Assembly (NCBI RefSeq): GCF_900086725.1
Contig: NZ_LT574838.1
Coordinates: forward strand, 760,859-824,858
DNA length: 64,000 nucleotides
Source: Bariatricus massiliensis
GTDB lineage: Bacteria > Bacillota > Clostridia > Lachnospirales > Lachnospiraceae
Direction of reading: 5' to 3'
Shown here: positions 17,294 through 26,795 of the stretch, piece after piece
Position numbering within the stretch: position 1 is the stretch's first letter
Layout of the letters: every line of letters begins with the position of its first letter
Position numbers and translations under genes: made by a program
Notes under the pieces: model-generated
Told to the model about the DNA's origin: nothing
The model's input: the letters and a program-made list of their open reading frames with translations, nothing else
The model's database searches: none

Positions 17294-18163
17294 TTATCGT
17301 TTTCTATACTTCAACTTATTTCGCTGAACTTTCTCAATGGGCAGAATCTCTTCAGACTTATATCGAAGGGACTCATAAACAGCATTGAGATTTCTGACCA
17401 GCTTGCGGATTCCATCTGGCTCAAGAGAGGCCGCATGATCAGTCCCTTTCCATGTACGATCAATCGTATAATGGCGTTCAATTACACTGGCACCAAGCGT
17501 ATATGCCGCCACATCCACAGCAATCCCCAAATGATGACCAGAAAATCCAATTGCCTTTACCCGATTTTCAAACTGCTCACGCATTCTGCAAATTTCAAGC
17601 AAACAAACATCCTTGAATGGAACCGGATAACCAGAAGTACAGTTATACAACACGAGATCCTTTGCACGTCCATGTTTCTCAAATAACTGTACAATCTCTT
17701 CCTCTTCTTCATGTGTCGTCATTCCAAAGGAAAGCTGGACCTCTCCCTGATAGTTTTCGCAAAGCCACTCCAACATCTCAAAATGATTGTTACATGCAGA
17801 AGGAATCTTGATAAATTCAGGATTCAAAGATGCAATTTCCTTTGCACTCGTTATATCCCACACGGAAGTGGAATAAGTGATTCCTACCTCTTCGCACCAT
17901 TTTTTTAACTGAGCGTGCTGCTCAACAGTAAATTCCAGATACTCTCTATGTGCACCATAGGTATCTCCATAAGAGTTGGCAGGGTTTGGATGAGGTGCAT
18001 TATACTGTTCTTCAGTTAAAAGCTCTTTGGGACAACGTTTCTGAAATTTGATAGCATCTGCCTTGCAAAAATATGCAGCAGTATTGATCAAATCATGAGC
18101 TATTTCCATCTGCCCCATATGGTTACAACCCGCTTCTGCGATAACGTACGGTTTCTTATACAT
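17294..18163 (-). CDS. neuB: NeuB-like nonulosonate (phosphate) synthase lacking the SAF domain
   Basis: A 289-residue protein matching the NeuB barrel: YVIAEAGCNHMGQMEIAHDL at the start, AIKFQKR, TSVWDITSAKEI, FIKIPSACNN, LSFGMTTHEEEEEI and IERHYTIDRTWKGTDHAASL. It condenses PEP with an amino-hexose or hexose derivative to form a nonulosonic acid. Normal NeuB proteins are about 345 residues with a C-terminal SAF/antifreeze-like domain that caps the partner active site; this one ends after the barrel in a short basic tail. No NeuC-type epimerase is present nearby. With the neuA-kdsC fusion this suggests a phosphorylated substrate such as mannose-6-phosphate (KDN route) or ManNAc-6-phosphate. 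GGAGG precedes the ATG. Confidence 0.86.
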   Translation of the reverse strand: MYKKPYVIAEAGCNHMGQMEIAHDLINTAAYFCKADAIKFQKRCPKELLTEEQYNAPHPNPANSYGDTYGAHREYLEFTVEQHAQLKKWCEEVGITYSTSVWDITSAKEIASLNPEFIKIPSACNNHFEMLEWLCENYQGEVQLSFGMTTHEEEEEIVQLFEKHGRAKDLVLYNCTSGYPVPFKDVCLLEICRMREQFENRVKAIGFSGHHLGIAVDVAAYTLGASVIERHYTIDRTWKGTDHAASLEPDGIRKLVRNLNAVYESLRYKSEEILPIEKVQRNKLKYRKR

Positions 18164-18332
18164 GTTTCATTCCTCCATATTCTTTATAATAATAAATCAA
18201 TGATTAATACCTATCCGTACTGGCTGGATAGATTACTGCGTTCTTCAACCTGAAATAGATTGACGTCTTGCCAAAATGCCTAAGGCTTCTAGCAATCGTT
18301 ACACAAGATTCATTTTGTCAGCATACATATGA

Positions 18333-19547
18333 TTAACACATCGATTCACTAAAATCACTTTGTTCTACTAAGTTACTTCTTGCCAAAATATCCGGCGCAT
18401 AAAAGATTGTAAAATATATAATATATTGAAAATAATGATATATCCATCCTTCCGTCGTATACATGATGAGCATTGCAAAGAGCATGCCAACTATCACTTT
18501 AGTAATTTTCTCATCTTTTATTGACTTAATCTTTGCTCCACATGCTATTATGATGCCAATTAGACACATCAGCCCCAAATAACCTGACTGAAGTACCCAT
18601 TCCAAAAAATAACCATGTGCAGAAATCGCATCCATGCCAGCCCATACTTTATAAATCGTTAATCGGCCCAATTCATTGATTCCGTACCCAATAAACCCGT
18701 TTTTAAGAATATCCTGAATAGCCATCGGCCAAACCAACGTTCTTCCCGATAGTGTCATATCCTTGCCCAAAACACCTTCAATAAAGAACGAGAATACATC
18801 AAAGATGTTGAATACTACTACGCTAAGGAAAATTACAATGTACAGTATGATGCTACGTTTATATGTAAAAAAATCAAAATCCAGCTTGTAAGCGACAACA
18901 TTAAAAATCATAATCAGCATTCCGATAACGCATGCGCCACTCCATGCAATAATAACGCTCAACACTGTTAGTGCCAAATACATAACACTCTTTTTATCAA
19001 TGGTTTTCGTTTCGGCATAACGCGAAAGAAATGTTGTCAACAAAAATGGAATATATACATACCCTATTTCATTATCCGTTGCCCAAAAATTGTAGAAATT
19101 GCCACTTAGTTCGGCTGCTCCAAATATCCCTCGAGCAAAAATCTGAAACAATAAGGTGATAACCAATACTGCACCATAAAACTTTTCTATAAATCTAATT
19201 ACAAATATCGGGGTTTTTCTAAATCCTCTGTCTATATGCAAACAAAATGCAGACAAAGAAATACACAAATACACATTGTATAATTGCATAGCACCATTCA
19301 TATAAGTAAAAATCATGACCAGCAAGCAAAATAGTGAAATAAGCTTAGCAATAATTGATACTTTTTTTATTTCCAACAAGTTTGTCAATATAATTACTAC
19401 ACTATTAATCAGTGTAATTCTCATGAATAGGCCTAAGGAAATATTATTCTGAATTGCACTTAATTCAATAAATGGTAGAAATTGTATCAACCATATCAAA
19501 TTAATTCGCTTAATAGACCATTTCAAGCTAACCTGTTTAGTGGACAT
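18333..19547 (-). CDS. O-antigen/capsule polymerase (Wzy-like)
   Basis: A 404-residue protein with about 10-12 hydrophobic spans and a larger periplasm-side loop containing SGRTLVWPMAIQDILKNG and GYGINELGR, the pattern of Wzy/O-antigen ligase family proteins (an outer-loop arginine and GxGxN). It would link repeat units on the outer face of the membrane. The locus also has its own flippase. Assignment rests on topology and the loop motif because Wzy proteins diverge strongly. Confidence 0.78.
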   Translation of the reverse strand: MSTKQVSLKWSIKRINLIWLIQFLPFIELSAIQNNISLGLFMRITLINSVVIILTNLLEIKKVSIIAKLISLFCLLVMIFTYMNGAMQLYNVYLCISLSAFCLHIDRGFRKTPIFVIRFIEKFYGAVLVITLLFQIFARGIFGAAELSGNFYNFWATDNEIGYVYIPFLLTTFLSRYAETKTIDKKSVMYLALTVLSVIIAWSGACVIGMLIMIFNVVAYKLDFDFFTYKRSIILYIVIFLSVVVFNIFDVFSFFIEGVLGKDMTLSGRTLVWPMAIQDILKNGFIGYGINELGRLTIYKVWAGMDAISAHGYFLEWVLQSGYLGLMCLIGIIIACGAKIKSIKDEKITKVIVGMLFAMLIMYTTEGWIYHYFQYIIYFTIFYAPDILARSNLVEQSDFSESMC

Positions 19548-19600
19548 TCTCTTTTCCCTTCCTTTATACTAACCTCTCCCTTAATTGACACATCCTTTTG

Positions 19601-20623
19601 TCAAACGGGTTTTGTCCTCTTACTTTGAAATACGCATTTACCATAATGTAAACATGTCGGCACAATGAGCGAAGCAACAACTCCTACAATCACAGAAATT
19701 TTCTCTCCCGTTATCCGATATGCTATTGTTGAAAGACCAACGCACAGGACCGGCTGATGAAGTATGTATATATCAAATGACCTACACCCAATAAAGGCTA
19801 AAACCTTATTCCACCATGTACCACACCTCTCACTAATTCCTGTTAAACCAATGATAATCGACCAAATCATTAGCACTTTTATTAATGCGTGTGCTCCAAA
19901 AAGTACATTGTGTTCGACTGTCGGTATAAACAAAAGATCTACGGTTACATATGTTAGTCCCAACACCAACATTGTTGTCCTATGTCCTGTTTTCATCCTG
20001 CGAACAGCTTGCATATGCAGGCGCCCCATTTCAAACCATATCCATAAACTGCAAATATCTTTTAATACATATAATGATCCAGAATTGAAAGCAGTACGGT
20101 ATATATTTCTAATTATATAAACAAGTACTGCCCCCCCTGTACTCAATAATCTACTATTCCTACTTAAAACGCCCGAAAGTACTTGGATGCAGAACAGAGC
20201 ATATAAATACCATAAGTGAACAGAATATGTACCATATCCCTTAAAAATTTTTAGACATTCTTCTACTACACTCATTGGCTTCAACCCTAGCTTTTGTACG
20301 AAAGGAGCATAACTCAGTAACAGCATCCCTCCATTATTTAAAATCGACCAAACAATATACGGACACATGAGCCTCTTGAATTTTTTTGTAACGAAGGTAT
20401 TTAATGATTGTTTTTTCGTACTCTCAAATTGTTCATATGCAGCTCCTGACAAATATATCATGAATGGCATATGAAAATAGTAAATAATGTTAAAGAGAAA
20501 TAGTGAAACACTTCCTGTATTTCTAATTGGTGTAATAATAGCATGTCCCAACACAACAAGGATGATTCCAATACCTTTCGCAGCATCCAACCACTCAATC
20601 CTTTTCTTCTCCATTTCCTTCAT
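19601..20623 (-). CDS. acyltransferase 3 family membrane protein
   Basis: A 340-residue membrane protein with RIEWLDAAKGIGIILVVLGH at residues 8-27 and IIYYFHMPFMIYLSGAAYEQ around 47-66, the two signature blocks of acyltransferase 3. The second half has LAFIGCRSFDIYILHQPVLC, a typical final conserved helix. It probably acetylates a sugar of the polymer. There are two near ATG codons (residues 1 and 4) with GAGGG close by; the exact start is uncertain by three codons. Confidence 0.82.
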   Translation of the reverse strand: MKEMEKKRIEWLDAAKGIGIILVVLGHAIITPIRNTGSVSLFLFNIIYYFHMPFMIYLSGAAYEQFESTKKQSLNTFVTKKFKRLMCPYIVWSILNNGGMLLLSYAPFVQKLGLKPMSVVEECLKIFKGYGTYSVHLWYLYALFCIQVLSGVLSRNSRLLSTGGAVLVYIIRNIYRTAFNSGSLYVLKDICSLWIWFEMGRLHMQAVRRMKTGHRTTMLVLGLTYVTVDLLFIPTVEHNVLFGAHALIKVLMIWSIIIGLTGISERCGTWWNKVLAFIGCRSFDIYILHQPVLCVGLSTIAYRITGEKISVIVGVVASLIVPTCLHYGKCVFQSKRTKPV

Positions 20624-20654
20624 TTCCCTCGTTTTCTCTATAACCAGACTGATA

Positions 20655-21797
20655 TCAGGTGCTTAGATATTCTTCAAACTCTTCCCATGTTTCGGGGATC
20701 AAAACATAATCATAAAACGTCTCTGCAAAGGCACGAAAATCATGCTGCATAGATCTACAAACATTGCTGCTATCAATAAACTTGATCATAGAAATTGTTT
20801 TGATTCCTTCAAATACATTTTCGCTGACTAATGTTGTACTGGAAAAACCGATGATTGCTTTGGGTTTATTCTCAAGATTTGCAATCAACGCTTCCTGAGA
20901 TATATCCTGACTCTGATCGACTATGCATTTTAAATGATCATATCGACTGATTGTCTTTTCTCGTGGATGCAGCTTCAACACAGGCCGAATACTATGCTGA
21001 TTACAAATATTCACTATATGCTCAATCACTCTCAAATCTGCATCATCAAACACTTCCTTATTGTCATAAAACGGCTGCGTATTAATAACCACCGCACCAT
21101 CAAAAATTGATTTTGTTGACTCTTCAATCCAATTTGCTGAAGCCCGAATTGCCTTTGCATAAAAAGTACAAACCTGATTATTCTTTTCAAGTGTTATTTT
21201 GTTTTTTGAAAACAAACTGAAATACTCAAGTTCGTCTTTTGTTTTTAGATAACGAAGCATAAGTGGACCGTAAACAATGTCGCAAATGACTGCTTTCATT
21301 TTATCCTTTGTACTCTTTGTAACAGCTAAATGCTCCGATAACCAGTCCATAGGACTTCGCATATACATAGCCAAGCCCTCATCAAGAATAATGTTTTTAA
21401 TTTTAATTTCAGGGATGAAATGCTTAATCTTTTTTATTAATCGGCTGTCAGGAGCAGATTGTCGGAGTATATATAGTTGTCTGCATTTTCTTCTCATTTC
21501 TGATTTTGCAACCTGCATTTCAACAATATACTGTGTATCAATCCGGTCAAATTCAAAAAGCTGGACAAGAGCACTTTGAGAAATTGATGCAAAATGCTTT
21601 TCAGAAAGGATATAACCAGCCTGTGGGTGTTTTAGGATACCAATAAATCCTCGTACAGCTTTACCTTGATCAAGCAAATAATTAATATATGCAATTACTC
21701 CATGGGCAGCCCATGGGGTTAAAGGAAACGCAATAAAATTTATATTTTCGTCTTTTTGTATTTTGTGAATCAATTCAAAGGTAGTTAATCTAACCAT
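20655..21797 (-). CDS. sialyltransferase-like GT-B glycosyltransferase (DEG, HP and SS motifs)
   Basis: A 380-residue soluble protein. It carries the three short motifs shared by bacterial sialyl- and polysialyltransferases: D/E-D/E-G as LDEG (138-141), HP in LKLHPRE (274-280) and S-S/T as GFSSTT (317-322). In that group the first acidic residue is the catalytic base and the HP histidine contacts the CMP leaving group. Overall similarity to a named family is not obvious to me, so the call rests on motif order and context. The locus encodes a CMP-nonulosonate synthetase and NeuB-like protein, whose product this enzyme would transfer. A CDP-glycerol-type transferase is the main alternative. GGAG precedes the ATG. 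Confidence 0.62.
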   Translation of the reverse strand: MVRLTTFELIHKIQKDENINFIAFPLTPWAAHGVIAYINYLLDQGKAVRGFIGILKHPQAGYILSEKHFASISQSALVQLFEFDRIDTQYIVEMQVAKSEMRRKCRQLYILRQSAPDSRLIKKIKHFIPEIKIKNIILDEGLAMYMRSPMDWLSEHLAVTKSTKDKMKAVICDIVYGPLMLRYLKTKDELEYFSLFSKNKITLEKNNQVCTFYAKAIRASANWIEESTKSIFDGAVVINTQPFYDNKEVFDDADLRVIEHIVNICNQHSIRPVLKLHPREKTISRYDHLKCIVDQSQDISQEALIANLENKPKAIIGFSSTTLVSENVFEGIKTISMIKFIDSSNVCRSMQHDFRAFAETFYDYVLIPETWEEFEEYLST

Positions 21798-21854
21798 TAG
21801 CTATTCTCCACGTTTTTACTAATCCTTTGCTTACCTATCCTTAGCAGACAATTG

Positions 21855-22895
21855 TCATTCTATTTTGAAAATTCCCTTTAGTATCCCCTCAAAAACCTGC
21901 GAATACTCATTACCGTATTTTTCGTTATAATGACTAATATTTCTCCGGCAAGTTTCATAGAAAGAAACATCTTCCATCAAGTATTTCATCACACTTGACA
22001 AGCTGGCTTCATCTCCTGTTTTATACAACATCCCCAAACCATTTTTCACTATATCATCGGCAAAACACACATTATCGCTGGCTATAACCGGAATACCCAG
22101 CCCGAGGCAATCCATAAAACTTGTAATACCCAGCGGTCCTATCTTCTTTTTCCTGCTCATTGCAACCGGAATGATCTCCGCCTTATACTTCATGATTCTC
22201 TTAATCATCGCAATATCATCTTTGAGATCCACTTCATAAGGTCGTGCCCAACCGTCTTGTCCATTGTATTCCCCAGCATAATCGACCCTAATCTTTGTGT
22301 TTTCCGCAGCTTGCATCAAAGTTTTCCTATCTCGTCTGGATTTTCCAGTGTCAATGTAAAATGTATCTTCACTTTTGATATCCGATGCCTCATAGATTTT
22401 TTGGTACCATTCCATATCAGGACGCCATTCGTTCACAAAATAATGATCTATTTTCCGAGGTTCTGCCTTCGCTGCAAGCAGTTTATAATTCTCGTTAAAA
22501 AAAATGTATGCATCTGAATCTGAAACTGCCAGCTGAATATCATAAGGAGGATGGTGCATCACGGTCACCAAATTGGACTTGAAAAGTCCAACTTTCTTCA
22601 GTGCACCTAAAAAAATACTACAGCGATTCAGTTGATCATAAATCACATCGTATTCCCTACTCTTTTTCATAAGTTTCCTAACTTGAGAAGCAATATGCTG
22701 TTTCCCAGATTGCCATAAGAAAAAATCAACATACCCGCCATCCAATATTTCCTTTTTAAAAATACCTCGAATCGAATCTCCATATGGCTCATAATGATCG
22801 ACCAACTCATGGACTCCAAACAAATGGAAAGAAGGCATCAAGCCCTTTGGAACCTTTTCCCATGCTGGGTATCCGCTTACCACCAACATTCTCAT
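21855..22895 (-). CDS. glycosyltransferase, GT-B type
   Basis: A 346-residue protein with a Rossmann-like opening MLVVSGYPAWEKV and a C-terminal half containing GPLGITSFMDCLGLGIPVIA and SDNVCFADDIVKNGLGMLYK, which resembles the nucleotide-sugar site of retaining GT-B transferases. HHPPYDIQ and DSDAYIFFN in the first half fit an acceptor domain. It probably adds one sugar of the repeat unit. GGAGG lies 7 nt before the ATG. Donor and acceptor are unknown. Confidence 0.75.
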   Translation of the reverse strand: MRMLVVSGYPAWEKVPKGLMPSFHLFGVHELVDHYEPYGDSIRGIFKKEILDGGYVDFFLWQSGKQHIASQVRKLMKKSREYDVIYDQLNRCSIFLGALKKVGLFKSNLVTVMHHPPYDIQLAVSDSDAYIFFNENYKLLAAKAEPRKIDHYFVNEWRPDMEWYQKIYEASDIKSEDTFYIDTGKSRRDRKTLMQAAENTKIRVDYAGEYNGQDGWARPYEVDLKDDIAMIKRIMKYKAEIIPVAMSRKKKIGPLGITSFMDCLGLGIPVIASDNVCFADDIVKNGLGMLYKTGDEASLSSVMKYLMEDVSFYETCRRNISHYNEKYGNEYSQVFEGILKGIFKIE

Positions 22896-22907
22896 CGTCT
22901 TTCCTCC

Positions 22908-23810
22908 TTAACGCCCTTGACAAGAGCGAATGTATGCATAAAACCCTTGTACTAAATTTCCTTTACATATAAGAGAAATAATCTGCCTAACTTCACACAA
23001 AATAACTACCAGCCATCTCCTATACCAAGGAATGTTGGATTTGTACTTCCTATAAAACTGTCTTCTGGAACGTGCGCTCCATTCAATGAAAAAAGGAGAA
23101 TCTGCACCACCGCCAGCTGCCCCCACACAATGATAGATTACCGCTGATGGGATATATACTAGTTTCGCTCCGCACTCTCTTGCATGCTGACAGTAATCCA
23201 TATCCTCATAATACATGAAGTATTCTTCCGGTAGCATCCCATTTTGCTCAATGAATTCCCGGGAAATCATCATACAACATCCAGAGATAAACGAAACCTC
23301 CTCTGGCTTATTTTCACATAAACTGTATGTTTTGTTGATTTTACGATGGATAGCCCTTAGATTATTCCAATCTATATCCCCACCTGCATACCACACCTTG
23401 CTGCGATCGTCATTGTACATGATTCTGCAGGTGGTAATATCACCTTTAGCTTGATACACTCCTTGTCCAATCATTATGGACAAGAAATCGGGTTCAACAA
23501 GCGTATCGTTGTTGAGCAGCAATACATAGTTAGCGCCGTTTTCCAACGCATATCGAATCCCTATGTTGTTTCCGAAAGCAAATCCACCATTTCTTCCACT
23601 GTCAATGACATGAATATTGCCCTCCTCCAGCTTTTTCAATTCTGCGAAGGACGTATTAGGCGAATGATTATCAACTATAACAATAACCCAATTAGAATAA
23701 TCAATTCTCCGGAGTGTTTCGACACAAGCAATTGTGTCTTGATAATTATTATAATTGAGCAAAATGATAGCAACACACGGTCTATTTCTCTGCAAATCGT
23801 CCCTCAGCAT
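22908..23810 (-). CDS. GT2 glycosyltransferase, rhamnosyltransferase-like
   Basis: A 300-residue GT-A enzyme: VAIILLNYNNYQDTIACVET at the start, VDNHSPN, GRNGGFAFGNNIGIRYALEN, and the metal-binding region VLLLNNDT. CCMMISREFIEQNGMLPEEY FMYYEDMDYC is the typical acceptor/ED motif of rhamnosyl-type GT2 proteins. The locus makes a GDP-rhamnose-type sugar, so this is a good candidate to transfer it. I start at the ATG at 23810, which has GGAG 6 nt away; a TTG four codons up lacks a site. Confidence 0.86.
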   Translation of the reverse strand: MLRDDLQRNRPCVAIILLNYNNYQDTIACVETLRRIDYSNWVIVIVDNHSPNTSFAELKKLEEGNIHVIDSGRNGGFAFGNNIGIRYALENGANYVLLLNNDTLVEPDFLSIMIGQGVYQAKGDITTCRIMYNDDRSKVWYAGGDIDWNNLRAIHRKINKTYSLCENKPEEVSFISGCCMMISREFIEQNGMLPEEYFMYYEDMDYCQHARECGAKLVYIPSAVIYHCVGAAGGGADSPFFIEWSARSRRQFYRKYKSNIPWYRRWLVVILCEVRQIISLICKGNLVQGFYAYIRSCQGR

Positions 23811-23829
23811 AATCCTCTCCAATTTTATT

Positions 23830-25029
23830 CTATTGCATAAACGAATTCAATTTTTTCCCGATGACATCCACCGAATATGCATTCTCAAAAACATGCTTTC
23901 CACCCTCGCCAATCTGCTTTATCAAAGTTCTATCAAAGCACTTGTCAATATGAGCTTTAAAGCTTGCTTCATCATCTGCAATAAGAATCGTTTTTTCATC
24001 TTCATACTGCAATCCTTCAGCTCCAATTGAAGTAGAAATCACAGCATATCCTCTTGCAAATGCTTCAATAATCTTCACACGCTGACCACTGCCAATAAAC
24101 AAAGGAACAACCAGCACATCATAAGCATCATAAACCGCATCCAGCGACTCCACATACCCCATTAATTTCACATTGTCATACATAGCGCATAGTCGTTTTA
24201 CCTCATTGCTTGGATTTTTCCCCACAATGGCAAGTTCATATCGATTTGCATCTTTGCAGAGAGGCATTACTTTTTCTAAAAACCACATAATTCCTTCATT
24301 ATTTGGTGTCCATGTCATAGTTCCAACAAAAAGCATTTTCACCTTATCTGTTCGTTCTAAACCATACCGTTTCACATGCTGCGCCGGTGCAACACCAATC
24401 GGAATCACTTTGCATGTTTCTAACGATGCTCCCAATTGTTTCCTATCTTCTTCACTTAGAACAATTAATCGATCCACATCACTAATTGCTTTCTGTTCAA
24501 TTCTTTCCAATTTCATTGTCTCAATCTTCAAGAATATTTTCTTAAAGATATTCTTTGTCTGATTAAAATAACGTCTGTATATTTGCGCTTCACAGTTCTG
24601 CTCGTACAAAACCACTTTTATATCCGAATCAATACTTTTTATAAAATCAAAATAGCCATACATGGACAGAATATTTAAAAAAACGATATCATACTTTTTC
24701 TCCGTCATCCGTGTTTTAATCAGCTGTTTCATTTCCGGTACAATATATTTTGATATGCCCAAAGGCAACCGTGAAAACATGCTTTTGCCTGCATTTACCA
24801 TCATATATGGCATATTTTCTCTAGTCGTCACTCTGATTGGTAGCACTTCTACAGATGCACAGTACTTCTCTAGCGCTTTTTTCCCCTTGACAATGTCTTC
24901 ATGCTCATAAAAGCACACCATATCAATCATATGAAACTTACTAAGGGCCTGAAGCGTTGAATACGTAAATATCTTCCCGCCGCCATCTAACGGATATGGT
25001 ATCAAATTTGCTATATACAATATATTCAT
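23830..25029 (-). CDS. GT4 glycosyltransferase
   Basis: A 399-residue GT-B enzyme. It opens MNILYIANLIPYPLDGGGKI and has KMLFVGTMTWTPNNEGIMWF, then VLVVPLFIGSGQRVKIIEAF and the end of the donor site ARGYAVISTSIGAEGL, as in GT4 retaining transferases. The ATG at 25029 overlaps the upstream gene's TGA as ATGA, so translation is coupled. A longer frame starts earlier but has no site. It adds a sugar to the repeat unit; donor unknown. Confidence 0.88.
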   Translation of the reverse strand: MNILYIANLIPYPLDGGGKIFTYSTLQALSKFHMIDMVCFYEHEDIVKGKKALEKYCASVEVLPIRVTTRENMPYMMVNAGKSMFSRLPLGISKYIVPEMKQLIKTRMTEKKYDIVFLNILSMYGYFDFIKSIDSDIKVVLYEQNCEAQIYRRYFNQTKNIFKKIFLKIETMKLERIEQKAISDVDRLIVLSEEDRKQLGASLETCKVIPIGVAPAQHVKRYGLERTDKVKMLFVGTMTWTPNNEGIMWFLEKVMPLCKDANRYELAIVGKNPSNEVKRLCAMYDNVKLMGYVESLDAVYDAYDVLVVPLFIGSGQRVKIIEAFARGYAVISTSIGAEGLQYEDEKTILIADDEASFKAHIDKCFDRTLIKQIGEGGKHVFENAYSVDVIGKKLNSFMQ

Positions 25030-25784
25030 GCACTGACCTCTTCTCTTCGAGAGTATTTCCAAACAATGGGAATAATTTTGACCATATCGTTCCAGTAACG
25101 CTTAATCAGTCGCTTCGGATCCTGAGTTATCCTGAACAGCCACTCTAATCCATTATTTGCCATCCACTTCGGAGCTCTTTTTACATTGCCAGCTTCAAAA
25201 TCGATGGTAGCCCCAATTGAGATTCCTAGAGAAACACCATATTTCTTAAGATGTCGATAAACAAACTTTTCTCCTTTTGGGGAGCCCAAGGATACAGCAA
25301 GAACATCTGGTTTTGCCGAGATAATAAAATTCTCAATCTTCTTTAGCTCCTTTTCATCCTTTTCAAAACCAAATGGAGGTGAGTATGTCCCAGCGATTTT
25401 TAACCCATTATACTTACCACACAGTTTTTTTGCAGCAGTATCTGCAACGCCTTCAGCTGCACCTAGTATAAATACAGAAAAACCTTGTTCTGCACACATC
25501 TTGCACATTTGAGGGAAAAAATCAGAACCTGATATTTTCTCTTTAATAGGATTCTTGAGAATCTTAGAAATCCAAATCAGGGGCTTTCCATCAGCTAAAA
25601 TCAAATCAGCATTCGCATAGGTTTCAGCAAACTCTAAATCTTCTTCCAACATTACTATATGATCCAAATTAGGCGTAACTATATATGAGCACCCTTCTTT
25701 GGACATTAACCGTGCCGTTTCGTCTATTGCTTCCTGCATGGTTAAATTATCAATAAAAGTATTCAAGAATCTTATTCTAGCCAT
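25026..25784 (-). CDS. WecG/TagA/CpsF family glycosyltransferase (GT26)
   Basis: A 252-residue protein with ITPNLDHIVM-type, ADLILADGKPLIWISKIL, ERISGSDF-type (KISGSDFFPQMCKMC), FILGAAEGVADTAAKKLCGK and VSLGSPKGEKFVYRH, the GT26 signature. Members transfer ManNAc or ManNAcA (or glucose) to a lipid-linked GlcNAc, often the second sugar of the repeat unit. In this locus it is likely an early transferase acting on a lipid carrier primed by an enzyme outside the window. The stop overlaps the next gene by 4 bases. AGGGG precedes the ATG. Confidence 0.88.
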   Translation of the reverse strand: MARIRFLNTFIDNLTMQEAIDETARLMSKEGCSYIVTPNLDHIVMLEEDLEFAETYANADLILADGKPLIWISKILKNPIKEKISGSDFFPQMCKMCAEQGFSVFILGAAEGVADTAAKKLCGKYNGLKIAGTYSPPFGFEKDEKELKKIENFIISAKPDVLAVSLGSPKGEKFVYRHLKKYGVSLGISIGATIDFEAGNVKRAPKWMANNGLEWLFRITQDPKRLIKRYWNDMVKIIPIVWKYSRREEVSA

Positions 25785-25800
25785 AGTTTCCCCTACCTAA

Positions 25801-26718
25801 TTAACATTTATAGTATTCAAACATTTCCTTTAGCGTATCAAAGATGCTGTACTCGGGCTCCCACCCCAGTTCCGCTTTGATATATCCATAGTCACAGCAT
25901 ATGACAGGCGTATCTACCGGACGGAACCGCTCCGGATCAACTTCTACTGTAATCTGCTGACTACTCAGTGACACAATATACTCCAGCATCCTCCTCAAAC
26001 TATATGTTCTACCCGAACCGACATTATAAACCTTCGTACAGTCATCACTTTCAATAATCATTCTGTATGCCCGCACAATATCACGAACATCACTAAAATC
26101 CCGATGCGCAGTCAGGTTACCGACTTTGATAATGCCTGATTTTCCTGATTTCTCAATCTCAGCCACCTGCTTACAGAAGCTAGGTAAAACAAAAGTATCC
26201 CTCTGTCCAACCCCAGTATGATTAAAGGGGCGGACACAATATATTTTCATCCCATACCGTTCCCGATAGATCTCTGCAAAACGCTCCTGCGCCATCTTTG
26301 AAATACCATAGGGATTGTTGGCATTGAGAGGTGTTTTCTCACTTATAGGTTCATCTGACTCCTCATATTCCTCACTGGAGCCAATAAACATTACTTTTGG
26401 CATCGGTGCACACTTTCTTGCCGCTTCCAATACATTCAATGCACCAACCACATTAATGAACATCGTCGTCTGTGGAATTCCCCAAGATGTGCCCACGCTA
26501 CTGATTGCTGCCAAGTTGATAATCATATCCGGATTGACCAGTTCCACCAATTCTTCTACAGCTTTTGCGTCTAATAAATCAGCTTTATAAAACTCGACAT
26601 CCGGCAGTTCCCTATGACCAATATCGGAGCCATACACAATATATTCATGTTGTTGGAGCTCTTTTGCTAGATACGCTCCAACAAATCCTCCGGCTCCAAA
26701 TATCAGCACTTTACTCAT
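25801..26718 (-). CDS. rmd: GDP-4-dehydro-6-deoxy-D-mannose reductase (Rmd-like)
   Basis: A 305-residue short-chain dehydrogenase. It has the NAD(P) motif GAGGFVGAYLA near residue 9, a YGISK catalytic pair (NPYGISKMAQERFAEIY), and the Rmd-type region FVLPSFCKQVAEIE followed by VGNLTAHRDFSDVRDIVRAY. It would reduce the Gmd product to GDP-D-rhamnose. I start at the ATG at 26718, with GGAGG 7-8 nt upstream; an ATG 18 nt further up overlaps the site. It is 17 bp before wecG and follows gmd by 77 bp, so the two work in one pathway. GDP-fucose or GDP-6-deoxytalose synthesis is less likely. Confidence 0.85.
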   Translation of the reverse strand: MSKVLIFGAGGFVGAYLAKELQQHEYIVYGSDIGHRELPDVEFYKADLLDAKAVEELVELVNPDMIINLAAISSVGTSWGIPQTTMFINVVGALNVLEAARKCAPMPKVMFIGSSEEYEESDEPISEKTPLNANNPYGISKMAQERFAEIYRERYGMKIYCVRPFNHTGVGQRDTFVLPSFCKQVAEIEKSGKSGIIKVGNLTAHRDFSDVRDIVRAYRMIIESDDCTKVYNVGSGRTYSLRRMLEYIVSLSSQQITVEVDPERFRPVDTPVICCDYGYIKAELGWEPEYSIFDTLKEMFEYYKC

Positions 26719-26795
26719 TACAAATCCTCCATACATAGGTAAGCATAGGGCAGCATCAAACGCGCCAGACTCGTTACTGCCCTAATGCAATCTAA

